In this document: positions 19,767-28,786 of the stretch, in pieces
How positions within the stretch are numbered: position 1 is the stretch's first letter
Layout: the number at the start of each line of letters is the position of its first letter
Source of the DNA: Aquificaceae bacterium
Lineage (GTDB): Bacteria > Aquificota > Aquificia > Aquificales > Aquificaceae
Direction: 5' to 3'
DNA length: 64,000 nucleotides
Assembly: GCA_037481935.1 (NCBI GenBank)
Contig: JBBFKQ010000002.1
Span: forward strand, 1-64,000
Program-made: the position numbers and the translations under genes
The notes under the pieces: model-generated
What the model was told of the DNA's origin: nothing
Database searches by the model: none
What the model saw: only the letters and a program-made list of their open reading frames with translations

Positions 19767-20282
19767 TCAAATTATAGTAAACATATCCTCAAGGCTCCTT
19801 CGCGGTGTAGGTGCTGGTTCTTCTGCAGGGTATCCCACAGTGAGTATTGCCACAGGCTTCCACTCTCTGGGAGCAAAAAGACAGGACTTCAGGCCAGCCT
19901 CTTCAAAGGCTCCGACCCAGCAAGTTCCAAGCCCAAGGGCTACAGCAGAAAGCTGGGCGTAAGCACAGGCTATGGTGGCATCCTGCACAGAGTATAGTTC
20001 CGCCCCCCTCTTGCCATACTTTAAAGCACTCCTTGAGGGGTTTGCAAAGAAGACAAAAACTGCAGGGGCTTCCGCTATGAACCACTGACTCAAAGCCCAG
20101 CGTGCCACCTCCATTCTTTTATCTTCATCAAGAACCAGAACAACCTCATATGCCTGAAGGTTTCCCGCAGAAGGAGCGCTTCTTACCGCCTCCATTATTT
20201 TCCTCAGCTTTTCTTCTTCAACAGGTCTTTTCTGATAGCTTCTTATGGAATGTCTCTTTTTCAGAACCTCAAAAAACTCCAT
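19767..20282 (-). CDS. Nitroreductase-family flavoprotein
   Basis: A 171-aa FMN-dependent nitroreductase-family protein. It begins FEVLKKRHSIRSYQKRPV with the FMN-binding Arg-Ser-Arg-type segment, then SAPSAGNLQAYEVVLV, and ends with LGLGTCWVGAF and VGYPAEEPAP. The physiological substrate is unknown; family members reduce quinones, nitro compounds or flavins. It overlaps the upstream phosphoribosyltransferase gene by 14 bp. Confidence 0.9.
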   Translation of the reverse strand: MEFFEVLKKRHSIRSYQKRPVEEEKLRKIMEAVRSAPSAGNLQAYEVVLVLDEDKRMEVARWALSQWFIAEAPAVFVFFANPSRSALKYGKRGAELYSVQDATIACAYAQLSAVALGLGTCWVGAFEEAGLKSCLFAPREWKPVAILTVGYPAEEPAPTPRRSLEDMFTII

Positions 20283-20904
20283 CTTTCAGAATCTCCTCTA
20301 CTTCTGAGTCCTCAATCTGTCTGAAGTCCCTGTAAAACATGCCCACCGCAAAGCTGCCACCCTCAGAGGTATGCAGGCAGTAAACCTCATCAGCGTGCTT
20401 CTTCAACCTTTCTGCGCTCTCTGCAGGGCAGACTGGCACAGCCACAATAACCTTCTTCGCCCCCTTTCTTCTAAGGTATTCAACTCCGGCAATTACCGTC
20501 TGACCCGTGGCAATGCCGTCGTCCACCACGAGAACTCTCCTGTCTTTAACTTCTGGCTGTTTACCACCTAAAAATTTTTTTTCCCTTTCCCTTATCTTTT
20601 TCAGTTCCTCCTGTGCAACCCTGTCAATGTCCTCCTGAGAGAGCCTGAAATACTCTACCGTCCATCTGTCTGTGTATATGCGTCCATCGGGGTCTATGGC
20701 TCCGAAGGCCAGTTCAGGGTTTGAAGGAACACCCAGCTTTCTCACTATAAGTAGGCTGAGGGGAACGCCGAGGGCTTTTGAGACTTCCTTTGCCACCACC
20801 ACACCACCCCTTGGAATCCCAAGAACGAGGTCAGCCTGAAAGCCCATGTCCTTAAGATGCTCTCCAAGGATTCTACCCGCCTCTTTTCTGTCTGCAAAGA
20901 CCAT
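20269..20904 (-). CDS. Phosphoribosyltransferase domain protein
   Basis: A 211-aa type I phosphoribosyltransferase-fold protein of the COG1926 kind. The PRPP-binding motif VLVVDDGIATGQTV lies near residue 125, and the N-terminal part has VLGIPRGGVVVAKEV. It resembles stand-alone domains of unknown substrate more than a specific nucleotide-salvage enzyme. It is the first gene of a two-gene unit with nitroreductase. Confidence 0.85.
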   Translation of the reverse strand: MVFADRKEAGRILGEHLKDMGFQADLVLGIPRGGVVVAKEVSKALGVPLSLLIVRKLGVPSNPELAFGAIDPDGRIYTDRWTVEYFRLSQEDIDRVAQEELKKIREREKKFLGGKQPEVKDRRVLVVDDGIATGQTVIAGVEYLRRKGAKKVIVAVPVCPAESAERLKKHADEVYCLHTSEGGSFAVGMFYRDFRQIEDSEVEEILKDGVF

Positions 20905-20920
20905 TTTATAATTTTAAACC

Positions 20921-21208
20921 ATGGCAAAACACAGAAAAGCCAAGGTAAAACTTGAGCATCACCTTCTGGAAGGTCTGGAAGAATATCTGGAAAAACTCTC
21001 TGGTCTGGATTCTGTCAGTTCAATAATACCGGGCAGGATATCAAGGCAAAATGGGGGAAGGGGTTCAAGGGGACTTTTTTTAAAATACAGGACAAACTCC
21101 GGCTACAAGCTCCTCTACAAAATTGGCACCTCCGTTCAGGAAATCTTTGTAGTCTGCAAGGACCCACAGGCCTTTGAAAAAGCCTTTAGAGAGAAGGTGC
21201 AACTATGA
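20921..21208 (+). CDS. DUF2103-like putative metal-binding protein
   Basis: A 95-aa basic protein with KHRKAKVKLEHHLLEGLEEYLEKL at the start and YKLLYKIGTSVQEIFVVCKDP at the end. This pattern recalls the DUF2103 family, described as predicted metal-binding. The call is from memory of the family and is moderate. Its stop overlaps the next gene as ATGA, so it is likely co-expressed with the HlyD-like adaptor. Confidence 0.6.
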   Translation: MAKHRKAKVKLEHHLLEGLEEYLEKLSGLDSVSSIIPGRISRQNGGRGSRGLFLKYRTNSGYKLLYKIGTSVQEIFVVCKDPQAFEKAFREKVQL

Positions 21209-21696
21209 GATTTTTACCCTTATTCCTTCTTTTCATAAACTTGTTGATGGCTCAGGAGGTCAGGGTTTCTGCCATAGTGCAGGGCAGGGTGGAGAGGGTT
21301 TTTGTAAAGGATGGTCAGAGGGTGGAGAGAGGAGACATGCTTGTGCAGATAGACCCAGTTCTTTACACAACTCAGAAGAAGGGTCTGCAGGCTCAGCTCA
21401 GCTCTCAGAAGGTTAGCCTTGAGAAGGTGGAGAGGGACTTCAGAAGGCATGAGGAGCTCTTCAACAGGGGACTTCTCTCAAGGAGCGAATATGAGGACTG
21501 GAAGAGCAAGTATGAAAAGGAGCTTGCAAACTATGAAGCCCTGAGAGCTCAGCTTGAGAGGACTGAAAAGCTCATAGAATACTGCACAATAAAGTCTCCT
21601 GTTAGAGGCGTGGTAAAGAAGCTCTTGGTCAGAGAAGGGCTCTTTGTGAACGGCACGCTGAGCCCAGAGCTTCTTCTGATTATTGAAGAGCGTTAA
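21205..21696 (+). CDS. Short HlyD/MFP-type periplasmic adaptor protein
   Basis: A 163-aa exported protein. A signal peptide (1-16, ending LMA before QE) is followed by a biotinyl-lipoyl-like half motif (GRVERVFVKDGQRVERGDML), a coiled-coil hairpin (about 58-125), and the second half motif (CTIKSPVRGVVKKLLVREGLFV). It lacks the beta-barrel domain of full efflux adaptors, so it is about half the usual length. No transporter gene lies next to it, and the end abuts a convergent gene, so it ends naturally. Confidence 0.8.
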   Translation: MRFLPLFLLFINLLMAQEVRVSAIVQGRVERVFVKDGQRVERGDMLVQIDPVLYTTQKKGLQAQLSSQKVSLEKVERDFRRHEELFNRGLLSRSEYEDWKSKYEKELANYEALRAQLERTEKLIEYCTIKSPVRGVVKKLLVREGLFVNGTLSPELLLIIEER

Positions 21697-22356
21697 TTAT
21701 CTCACCACTTCCCACTCGGTGATAAGATGGCTCCCTCTTTTGAAATGGGACCTGAGTCTGAGATGGAGCAAATTCTTCAGGCTTTTGAAGCCTTCACCCC
21801 CCACCAGCGTTGGCACGTTTTCTCCGCCCACTATAACGGGCAGATGTATGAGCCTTATCTCGTCCACAAAGCCCCTTCTTATAAACTCCCAGTTTATGGA
21901 GGCACCACCCTCCACCATGAGGCTTCTTATCCCCCTTTCATAGAGGATAGGCATGAGCCTCTCAAAGTCCACAAGGTCCTCACCCACCACCAGCACTTCA
22001 GCCCCCAATGACCTTATTTTCTGCACCCTCTCCTCTGGTGCCCTGCTTGTGGTGACTATTATGGTGGGTGCATCCTTTGAAAAGATGTTGGCATCCAGCG
22101 GCACGTTGGCGGTGGAGCAGGGTATGATTCTGGTGGGGTTTTTGCCCTCCACATATCTTACAGTGAGACTGGGGTTGTCCGTCCTTACCGTTTCACACCC
22201 AACCATTATGCCTTCCACCTTGGCCCTTATCTCATGAAGATACCGGTATGCTTCCTGGTCCATGAGGGTCATGAGCTCCTTGCTGGAGGCCCCCCTGTAA
22301 AGTGTAAGCTTTCCATCCACACTTACCTCAGAAACTATTATCACATAGGGTCTCAT
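21697..22356 (-). CDS. 2,5-diamino-6-(ribosylamino)pyrimidinone 5'-phosphate reductase (archaeal/fungal type)
   Basis: A 219-aa RibD C-terminal-domain reductase without the deaminase half, like archaeal and fungal RIB7. It opens [19 protein letters not shown], then VGCETVRTDNPSLTVR and LMVEGGASINWEFIRRGFVDE, the NADPH and substrate signatures. It would reduce the ribosylamino pyrimidine in riboflavin synthesis. It overlaps the CDP-alcohol phosphatidyltransferase gene by 4 bp and is the third gene of the ilvC unit. Confidence 0.87.
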   Translation of the reverse strand: MRPYVIIVSEVSVDGKLTLYRGASSKELMTLMDQEAYRYLHEIRAKVEGIMVGCETVRTDNPSLTVRYVEGKNPTRIIPCSTANVPLDANIFSKDAPTIIVTTSRAPEERVQKIRSLGAEVLVVGEDLVDFERLMPILYERGIRSLMVEGGASINWEFIRRGFVDEIRLIHLPVIVGGENVPTLVGGEGFKSLKNLLHLRLRSHFKRGSHLITEWEVVR

Positions 22357-22976
22357 TCGTATTCTCTCCCGTAATGTTTATACAGGTAAAGTATCCTCAG
22401 AAGAAGCGAAGCCATGGTAAGCACTGCTATAAGCTTTATTCCAAACTCAAGGCCCAGAGGGGCGTGGAACCTCTCAAAAAGGGTAAAGATTATAAGCGTT
22501 ATGTGGGTTTCTGGCCTTCCAAAAAAGCCCACCCCTTCAAGTGGGTCCTTTATCTTGCCCTTTGTTCTTTCCTCGTAGCCTATCTCCGCATACACCACGG
22601 GTTTTATAAAAGAGTGGAGCATGGAGGCGGTCACTACAGTTATGGCGGTGAGTGGTCCTGCATAAAAGTATCCCACTGTGCCCAGCACAAAACCGTCCAC
22701 CCATTTGTCTGCAAGCCAGTCAAAAACTGCGCCGAACTTGGAGGCTTTTTCTGAAAGCCTTGCCACCATACCATCCGCAAGGTCAAAGAGCCCAGAAAGA
22801 AAAAGCAGGCTTGCGGCAGTAAGAAACTTTCCGTGGTAAAAGGCATAGGCAGAGGCCATTCCGAGGGCAACCGAGAGGAGGGTTATCAGATTTGGAGGCA
22901 GATGAAGTCTGTAGAGCGCAACCCCCACAGGGGTATAAACCTTCTTTAGGGCTTCTCTTCTCTTTGTAAGGTTCAT
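22353..22976 (-). CDS. CDP-alcohol phosphatidyltransferase family protein
   Basis: A 207-aa polytopic membrane enzyme. The complete family signature is visible: D65, D68-G69, A72-R73, G82, D86 and D90 (from DLADGMVAR to DWLAD). It transfers a phosphatidyl group from a CDP-lipid to an alcohol. The overall sequence resembles archaetidylinositol-phosphate-synthase-like members more than PgsA, but the acceptor is uncertain. It overlaps ilvC upstream by 4 bp. Confidence 0.85.
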   Translation of the reverse strand: MNLTKRREALKKVYTPVGVALYRLHLPPNLITLLSVALGMASAYAFYHGKFLTAASLLFLSGLFDLADGMVARLSEKASKFGAVFDWLADKWVDGFVLGTVGYFYAGPLTAITVVTASMLHSFIKPVVYAEIGYEERTKGKIKDPLEGVGFFGRPETHITLIIFTLFERFHAPLGLEFGIKLIAVLTMASLLLRILYLYKHYGREYE

Positions 22977-23974
22977 TTAAGCTCCTTACCTGTAATCCAC
23001 GGCATCATACGCCTGAGCTCTTCACCCACCCTTTCTATGAGATGATGTCTGTCTCTTTCAAGAAGGGCGTTAAAGACAGGTCTTCCTGCCTGATTTTCCA
23101 GTATCCATTCACGGGCAAACTCAGCTCTCTGTATTTCCTCCAGTATACCCTTCATAAGGGGCTTGACGGCCCTGTAAATCCTATCTCCCCTTGTCACATC
23201 CCCATACTTGGCGGTGTCCGATATGGAATACCTCATGCCTGCTATCCCATACTGGTATATCAGGTCTACTATGAGCTTGAGTTCATGAAGGCACTCAAAG
23301 TAGGCAACCTCCGGCTGATACCCCGCCTCCACAAGGGTCTCAAAGCCTGCCTTTATGAGCGCAGTAACACCACCACACAGCACGGACTGCTCTCCAAAGA
23401 GGTCAGTTTCTGTCTCCTCTCTGAAGGTGGTCTCTATCACGCCTGCCCTTGTGGCACCCAGAGCCTTTGCATAGGCAAGGGCCTTGTCTCTGCATGTGCC
23501 CGAGGCATCCTGATATATGGCAAGGAGGGCTGGAACGCCCTTTCCCTCTTCATACATCCATCGCACGAGATGTCCTGGACCCTTCGGCGCCACCATAAAA
23601 ACGTCCACATCCCTTGGTGGCACTATCTGTCTGAAGTGTATGTTAAAGCCGTGGGCAAAGGCCAGGCTTTTTGAGCTGTCAAGAAAAGGCTCAACGCTCT
23701 CTCTGTAGAGCTGTGGCTGGACCGTGTCTGGTGTCAGAAACATTATTATGTCTGCTTCCTGAGTTGCTCTCTCTGGCTGGAGAACAGGAAAACCATCTGC
23801 AATAGCCTTCGCCTTTGACCTGCTACCCTCATAAAGACCGATAAGGACCCTCACACCACTGTCTCTCAGGTTAAGTGCGTGTGCATGCCCCTGACTTCCA
23901 TAGCCCAGTATGGCAACAGTCTTGCCAATCAGGGGTTCAAGACTTGCATCTTGGTCGTAATAAACCTTTGCCAT
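22973..23974 (-). CDS. ilvC: Ketol-acid reductoisomerase
   Basis: IlvC, 333 aa, second step of valine and isoleucine synthesis. The N-terminal NADPH-binding domain opens [19 protein letters not shown] with [17 protein letters not shown]. The knotted C-terminal domain has [12 protein letters not shown] with metal ligands and [11 protein letters not shown]. Length is typical of the short class I enzyme. It is the first gene of a unit with the phosphatidyltransferase and the riboflavin reductase. Confidence 0.97.
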   Translation of the reverse strand: MAKVYYDQDASLEPLIGKTVAILGYGSQGHAHALNLRDSGVRVLIGLYEGSRSKAKAIADGFPVLQPERATQEADIIMFLTPDTVQPQLYRESVEPFLDSSKSLAFAHGFNIHFRQIVPPRDVDVFMVAPKGPGHLVRWMYEEGKGVPALLAIYQDASGTCRDKALAYAKALGATRAGVIETTFREETETDLFGEQSVLCGGVTALIKAGFETLVEAGYQPEVAYFECLHELKLIVDLIYQYGIAGMRYSISDTAKYGDVTRGDRIYRAVKPLMKGILEEIQRAEFAREWILENQAGRPVFNALLERDRHHLIERVGEELRRMMPWITGKELK

Positions 23975-24007
23975 CCTTATCCTCCAGAGCTTTTAAGGAA
24001 TTATACA

Positions 24008-24466
24008 CTACTTTTCAAACTTGAAAAATACAGAGATGTAATCTCTGCCTATCTTGTATCTGTTTATGAGGAGCTTATCCCTGAACTGTTTTGGTATCTT
24101 TTCGTAGGTATCGGTGAGAACAACAGCTGGCATCATATCCATGCCAAGATATTCGCCCTCTAGCATGAAACCACTGAGCCCCTTTATATCCTCAAGCCCA
24201 TCCCTTGAAAGCAATCTGAAGAGGGCCCACTGCTTTGAGTTTTCCCTGTCCTTCCTTACCCTGCCGTCTGCATCCGAAAGCCTTATCTCCTGAGTTTTAC
24301 TCAGAAAAAGCACTTTCTTCTTCCGTATTATCCTGAATATTCCATCCCCTATCTCAAAGTCAATACCAGGATATGCCCTGCGAAGCTCCTCCGGAGTTAG
24401 CCTAATTTCAAGCTCTGCGTCTATGAGGTTTCCAAAATTCAAAAGGTCTTCAATAAATATGCCCAT
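24008..24466 (-). CDS. Protein of unknown function
   Basis: A 152-aa soluble-looking protein that I do not recognise. It has charged helices (LTPEELRRAYPGIDFEIG), a central basic strand (GIFRIIRKKKVLFL) and a C-terminal YISVFFKFEK. I prefer the ATG at 24466, since the longer frame begins within TTTTATACT-type promoter sequence. It is divergent from the diguanylate cyclase gene with 30 bp between starts, which suggests shared regulation. Confidence 0.6.
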   Translation of the reverse strand: MGIFIEDLLNFGNLIDAELEIRLTPEELRRAYPGIDFEIGDGIFRIIRKKKVLFLSKTQEIRLSDADGRVRKDRENSKQWALFRLLSRDGLEDIKGLSGFMLEGEYLGMDMMPAVVLTDTYEKIPKQFRDKLLINRYKIGRDYISVFFKFEK

Positions 24467-24496
24467 GAGTATAAAATATATTTTCAAGGGGAAGAA

Positions 24497-25504
24497 ATGA
24501 ACAGGTGCGAACTTTATTTAAAAATAACGAGGGGGTTGCCTCTCAAGGACGAGGAGGTTAAATTGCTCGGAGAGATAATAAGAGAGGAGCTAAAGTTTCT
24601 TGTGAGGAACAACATACTGCCCACGCCAAGAAACTATGAGAAGTGGTTTCTGGTATTTTGCCACCTTCTTGAGAAGGGAAGGCTGCCTTCAGATGCAGAG
24701 CTGGTGGAGATATACCAGAGTATGTATAACGGTGAGAAGATAAGCGATGTTAAGTTTGATGTGGAGATGACTCTTGAGGTGCTGAGCAAGCTGGTGGAAG
24801 AGTTCCACAGACTCATAAAAGAGCACAGAGAATACGCCGATAAAAAGGAAGAAGAGCTATCAAGTATAGAGAAAAAGGCGATTGAAAGTGAGCTGACCCC
24901 ACTCATACTGGAGCTTCTCATGCACTTAAGGGACATAAAGGCTCAGAACGAGAGGTTCCTCAAGAGAATAGAAGAGCAACAGCATATGATAGAGGAGCTC
25001 AGGGAGAGGCTGGAGCAGGCAGAGGCAGAGGCAAACATAGACTATCTTACCAATACCTTCAACAGGCGGTCCTTTGAAAGGGCGCTCAAGGAAGCCTTTG
25101 ATGAGTATAAGAAAAGATATGCTCTCTTCTCTCTTGTCCTTATTGACCTTGATGGCTTCAAAAAGATAAACGACCTATATGGTCATTCTGCGGGGGATTT
25201 GGTTCTAAGGCGTATAGCACATCTGTTCAGACAGAGTCTGAGGGCCAAGGATATACTGGCAAGATGGGGGGGTGACGAGTTTGCAGTGCTGATGCCGGGG
25301 ACAAGGAAAGAACAGGCAATAAATGTGGCTGAAAGGCTGAGAAAAGCCGTTGAAGACCTTGAGATAATAGTTGAAGGGCAGAAGATTAGACTCTCCTTCA
25401 GCTACGGTGTGGTAGAGTCTGAGGACAGGTTCTCCAGCCTGGAAGATATGATAAAAGAGGCTGATGAGCTCATGTATCAGCAAAAGAAAAACAGGGCTTT
25501 ATAG
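24497..25504 (+). CDS. Diguanylate cyclase (GGDEF) protein
   Basis: A 335-aa cytoplasmic protein. The N-terminal 190 residues are helical, including ARNN-type segments and a long coiled coil (about 100-185), with no membrane helix. The C-terminal GGDEF domain has an intact active site (258-262, WGGDEFAVLMPG), so it should make cyclic di-GMP from two GTP. An RXXD inhibitory site (249-252) lies five residues before it, predicting product inhibition. The signal sensed is unknown. The ribosome site is AAGGGG. Confidence 0.92.
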   Translation: MNRCELYLKITRGLPLKDEEVKLLGEIIREELKFLVRNNILPTPRNYEKWFLVFCHLLEKGRLPSDAELVEIYQSMYNGEKISDVKFDVEMTLEVLSKLVEEFHRLIKEHREYADKKEEELSSIEKKAIESELTPLILELLMHLRDIKAQNERFLKRIEEQQHMIEELRERLEQAEAEANIDYLTNTFNRRSFERALKEAFDEYKKRYALFSLVLIDLDGFKKINDLYGHSAGDLVLRRIAHLFRQSLRAKDILARWGGDEFAVLMPGTRKEQAINVAERLRKAVEDLEIIVEGQKIRLSFSYGVVESEDRFSSLEDMIKEADELMYQQKKNRAL

Positions 25505-26839
25505 GTTTTTCCTTATTTCTCTCCTGTATGCCCAGTAGAAGATGAGAGCCCTCAGGGTAGTTTCAAGGCTCATGAAGACCCAGGGGACTATGGGGTTGGG
25601 CAACACCTTTAACACCAGCAGGGAGGGGATAATCCTGAACAGCCAGAAGGATGAAAGGTTAACCACAAGGGGTATGTGGGTTTTCCCCATACCCTTCAGA
25701 GAACCTGAGAAGATACTGGCGTAAGCCATCTGAGGCTGAGACAGGGCAACTATTACAAGATAGTAAACCGCATACTCTATCACTTCTCTATCTCGTGTGA
25801 ATATAAGGGAAAAATACTGTGGAAAAAGGGCTATTAAGAGCCCTATAAAACCCATTACCAGTGCTGTGGTATGGGCACTTACCCTCACCCCATAGTCAAG
25901 CCCTCTGAAGTTCCTTGCACCGTAGTTCTGACCTGCAAGGGTGGTTGAGGCAATCATCATGCCAAAGCCTATCATGAAGGAAAGGCTCTCCACCCTCAGT
26001 CCCACCTGATGGGCCGCCAGTGCCTTGTCTCCAAACTGGGCTACAAGTCCCACGAAGATGTTGAAGGAAAGGCTCGTAAAGGCCCTCTCTACAGCTGTGG
26101 GCGTTCCAATGCGGAGCATCTGGAGCAGGATGTCCCCTCTCAGGCTCATCCTGACGGGGAAGGGCTTTCTGTGTCTTGCATACAGGTATGCGTAGAATAC
26201 AAGCCCCACAAGCTCTGAGAGGGCTATGCCCCAGCCTGCTCCTGCCACCTCAAGCCTTGGAAAGCCAAACTTTCCGTATATGAGAAGATAGGCAGAGCCT
26301 ATGTTGACCACGTTCATGAGAAGGGCAACTTTGAAGGGAGTTTTTGTATCTCCATATCCGTTGTATGCTGCATATAGGGCGTTTGTGGCAAAGCCCACTG
26401 TTATGAAGAGAAAAACGGGCTCTAAATATTCTCTCGCAAGGCTAACCACCTTCTGGGAAGCACCAAAGGTCAGCATAAGGTATGACACGAGCTCCTCGCC
26501 CCAGAAGGTGAGTGGAAGGGCTATCAGGAAGGAAAGGGCAATTCCCCACAGAAGTGCAGGAGATGGGTCTTTACCCGCACCCACCCTCTGAGCGACGAGC
26601 ACGGAAGTGCCCGTGTAGGCAAGTGCCATCAGGGAGTATATAAACCAGAGCATACTGGCAGAGTATCCCACCGCCGCCACCGCAGAGGCAGAAAGCCCTG
26701 AGACAAGGATTATGGAAAAGGCACTTTCTATTGTGTAGAGCAGGTTTGAAAGGATTATGGGAAGTGCCAGCTTAAGGACTCTTCTGGCAACCCTCAGTTT
26801 TCCCTCTGAGGGGTCTATGAGAATTCTGTTATCGGGCAT
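25499..26839 (-). CDS. MATE-family efflux transporter
   Basis: A 446-aa protein with about 12 hydrophobic segments in the two-bundle MATE/NorM arrangement. It has ALPIILSNLLYTIESAFSIILV at the start, MNVVNIGSAYLLIYG in the middle and GTPTAVERAFTSLSFNIFVG at the second bundle. It should export drugs or metabolites by Na+ or H+ antiport. It overlaps the patatin gene by 11 bp and the end of the GGDEF gene by 6 bp. Confidence 0.92.
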   Translation of the reverse strand: MPDNRILIDPSEGKLRVARRVLKLALPIILSNLLYTIESAFSIILVSGLSASAVAAVGYSASMLWFIYSLMALAYTGTSVLVAQRVGAGKDPSPALLWGIALSFLIALPLTFWGEELVSYLMLTFGASQKVVSLAREYLEPVFLFITVGFATNALYAAYNGYGDTKTPFKVALLMNVVNIGSAYLLIYGKFGFPRLEVAGAGWGIALSELVGLVFYAYLYARHRKPFPVRMSLRGDILLQMLRIGTPTAVERAFTSLSFNIFVGLVAQFGDKALAAHQVGLRVESLSFMIGFGMMIASTTLAGQNYGARNFRGLDYGVRVSAHTTALVMGFIGLLIALFPQYFSLIFTRDREVIEYAVYYLVIVALSQPQMAYASIFSGSLKGMGKTHIPLVVNLSSFWLFRIIPSLLVLKVLPNPIVPWVFMSLETTLRALIFYWAYRREIRKNL

Positions 26840-27575
26840 AGGACCTCATTACCTGCATGGTTTTCTCATAGCCAAGTCTGTATATTTCTTCCGCTTTGAG
26901 GAGACTGAGGGGCGAATAGGCGTATAGCTCTGGCTCTATGACCACATGGCAGAGCTCTTTTCTCTTTTCCACGTTGGACCGGACCGCCAGCAGAAAACTT
27001 CTCACAAGTATCTGAAATATATTCCCAACTTTTTCTATTGGTGCGTTCGGGTTTACATCCACACCTACGAGAAGGCCTTCCATGTCTATTAGAGGTTCAA
27101 CGGGTAAGTTGTTGGTTATTCCTCCATCCATCAGGAGATGGCTTCTGTATCTTACAGGTTCAAATATGCCCGGCAGGGCACAGCTACCTAAAAGGATGGG
27201 GAAAAGACTTCCACTGTCAAAGTAATGGGTCTTGCCGCTTTTCAGGTCCACCGCACCTATGAAAAGCCTTTTCTTTAACTCCTCTATCCTGTCCACAGAT
27301 AGCATGCCTCTGAGGTAAACTTCTGCACCTTTCAGGGACACAAGCCCAAGCCTCGGCACAGTGGGTCTGAGATACCTGAGCCAGTCCCTTGACTTTACCA
27401 CTCTGAGCATCTCCTCCGGACTGTAGCCGTCGCAGTAAAAGGCTCCAACAAGAGCCCCTGCACTTACACCACTGACAGCTGATATCTCAAAACCCAGCTC
27501 CTCAAGAGCTTTTATGACGCCTATATGGGCTATGCCACGGGATGCTCCACCTGAGAGGGCAAGGTTAACCTTCAT
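26829..27575 (-). CDS. Patatin-like phospholipase
   Basis: A 248-aa patatin-family serine hydrolase of the RssA/YchK kind. The oxyanion loop GGASRG is at 9-14. The nucleophile S38 lies in SGVSAGALVG, and the dyad D150 in LLMDGGITNN. It would hydrolyse phospholipid acyl esters. No signal peptide is seen. It overlaps ispF by 11 bp and the MATE gene by 11 bp, all in one run. Confidence 0.92.
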   Translation of the reverse strand: MKVNLALSGGASRGIAHIGVIKALEELGFEISAVSGVSAGALVGAFYCDGYSPEEMLRVVKSRDWLRYLRPTVPRLGLVSLKGAEVYLRGMLSVDRIEELKKRLFIGAVDLKSGKTHYFDSGSLFPILLGSCALPGIFEPVRYRSHLLMDGGITNNLPVEPLIDMEGLLVGVDVNPNAPIEKVGNIFQILVRSFLLAVRSNVEKRKELCHVVIEPELYAYSPLSLLKAEEIYRLGYEKTMQVMRSYAR

Positions 27576-28038
27576 GCATTAAAAGGATAGTGCAAAAACA
27601 GGCAATGCCTTCTTCTGTGCAAAAGCCTTCTCTGCTCTTTCCCTTTATTGAGATGTTTTCCTGGGCTGTCTCAAGGAGCTCCGAGAGTTTTTTCTCTATA
27701 AGACCCTTGTAGGGTGCTATTCTGGGTTGGTCTGCGATGAAAAGGCAGTCAAGGTTGACTATCCTGTAGCCCCTTGCCTTCATCCTGCGCAGGGCTTCCT
27801 GAAGGAAGAGCACCGAGTCTGCATCCTTCCACCTGGGGTCCGTGTCGGGGAAAAGCTGTCCTATGTCTGGCTCCCCAAGGGCTCCCAGTATGGCGTCAGT
27901 TATGGCATGAAGAAGCACATCTCCGTCAGAATGTCCTTTGAGCCCCTTTGGAAATTCTATACGCACACCACCCAGTTTTAGAGGTTTACCCTCCTCAAAC
28001 CCGTGGGAGTCAAAGCCAAGCCCTATTCTTATGTTCAT
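27565..28038 (-). CDS. ispF: 2-C-methyl-D-erythritol 2,4-cyclodiphosphate synthase
   Basis: IspF, 157 aa, fifth step of the MEP isoprenoid pathway. Metal ligands D10, H12 (GFDSHGF) and H44 (GHSDGDVLLHAI) are present, as are the GEPDIGQLFPDTDP loop and the C-terminal CTEEGIACFCTILL. Length is normal. It overlaps DUF420 by 4 bp and patatin by 11 bp, so isoprenoid supply is tied to a membrane-linked operon. Confidence 0.96.
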   Translation of the reverse strand: MNIRIGLGFDSHGFEEGKPLKLGGVRIEFPKGLKGHSDGDVLLHAITDAILGALGEPDIGQLFPDTDPRWKDADSVLFLQEALRRMKARGYRIVNLDCLFIADQPRIAPYKGLIEKKLSELLETAQENISIKGKSREGFCTEEGIACFCTILLMHEG

Positions 28039-28463
28039 CTGTTGAGAAACTGCATGAAGTAAAAGATAAGCCAGCCGGTTACGGCCACATAAATCCAGAC
28101 GAAGGCGGTTATGGGTGCTATTTTTCTGTGCTTTTCAAAAAGGCCTTTGAGGGCATACCTGAGAGTTATGACCGCAAGGGGGAAGTTCACTATGGCAAGG
28201 GCGGTATGCGACCAGAGAATGAAAAGAAAAAGCCCCCTATAGGGTCCTTCATACTTCCCCACCGGCACAAGCCCCTGAGCCTGAAGGACGTTCCTCAAAA
28301 TGTAGAGGAAAACGAAGATGAGCGCAAACACGGAGGCGGTTATCATGGCCTTTTTGTGGGCTTCCCTTTTCCCTGCCCTGATAAGGAATACACCCAGAAC
28401 TATCGCCAACCCGCTTATGGATATGGTGAGCATACTCAGTATGGTTACAAAGGTTGTGAGCAT
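28035..28463 (-). CDS. DUF420 membrane protein (CtaM-like)
   Basis: A 142-aa protein with four membrane helices. It fits DUF420, whose member CtaM aids assembly of heme-copper oxidases. Conserved features include HKKAMITAS after the first helix, FLYILRNVLQAQG, and SHTALAIVNFPLAVIT with membrane His residues. A TATAAT on the - strand (28476-28471) is only 7 bp from the ATG, suggesting a leaderless operon mRNA. Oxidase genes are not in the window. Confidence 0.85.
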   Translation of the reverse strand: MLTTFVTILSMLTISISGLAIVLGVFLIRAGKREAHKKAMITASVFALIFVFLYILRNVLQAQGLVPVGKYEGPYRGLFLFILWSHTALAIVNFPLAVITLRYALKGLFEKHRKIAPITAFVWIYVAVTGWLIFYFMQFLNR

Positions 28464-28470
28464 ACGCTCT

Positions 28471-28476
28471 ATTATA
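28471..28476 (-). promoter_or_regulatory. -10 element of the DUF420-ispF-patatin-MATE operon
   Basis: TATAAT read on the - strand lies 7 bp before the DUF420 start codon. No good -35 lies 16-18 bp upstream; TTAAAC sits at 20 bp. If used, the transcript starts at or next to the ATG and has no ribosome site. Confidence 0.5.
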
Positions 28477-28550
28477 CAACCAGAAGTCTACCGATGGTTT
28501 AACGAATTTTTAACAATTAACACCCATATTGGCTTAAAAGGAGGTGGGCT

Positions 28551-28694
28551 ATGATAGTTCAGGTTAGGGTGAAGTTACACAGAGGGGATGTGGAAGGTAT
28601 CATCAGAAGAGTTTTTATATGCCCCGCAACATCCAGTCGTAAAAAGGGCAGGGCTGCGATGTCACATATCAATTCTAAAAAATACAAAGCGTAA
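28551..28694 (+). CDS. Possible 47-aa basic protein
   Basis: A short frame with a very strong AAAGGAGGTG ribosome site. It begins MIVQVRVKLHRGDVEGIIRR and continues basic (SSRKKGRAAM) to KKYKA. It lies in the 323-bp gap between the DUF420 start (28463) and fasciclin (28787). I recognise no family; the opening strand-and-helix pattern could also be the remnant of a longer gene. The rest of the gap is A/T-rich and holds the DUF420 promoter. Confidence 0.4.
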   Translation: MIVQVRVKLHRGDVEGIIRRVFICPATSSRKKGRAAMSHINSKKYKA

Positions 28695-28786
28695 AAATTA
28701 CTGATTGAAACATAGAAATGAACACTTTCAAAGACCTGTGGTATTCATGAAGATTTTTTTAATTAAAACCATCAGGAGGTGTAGTC

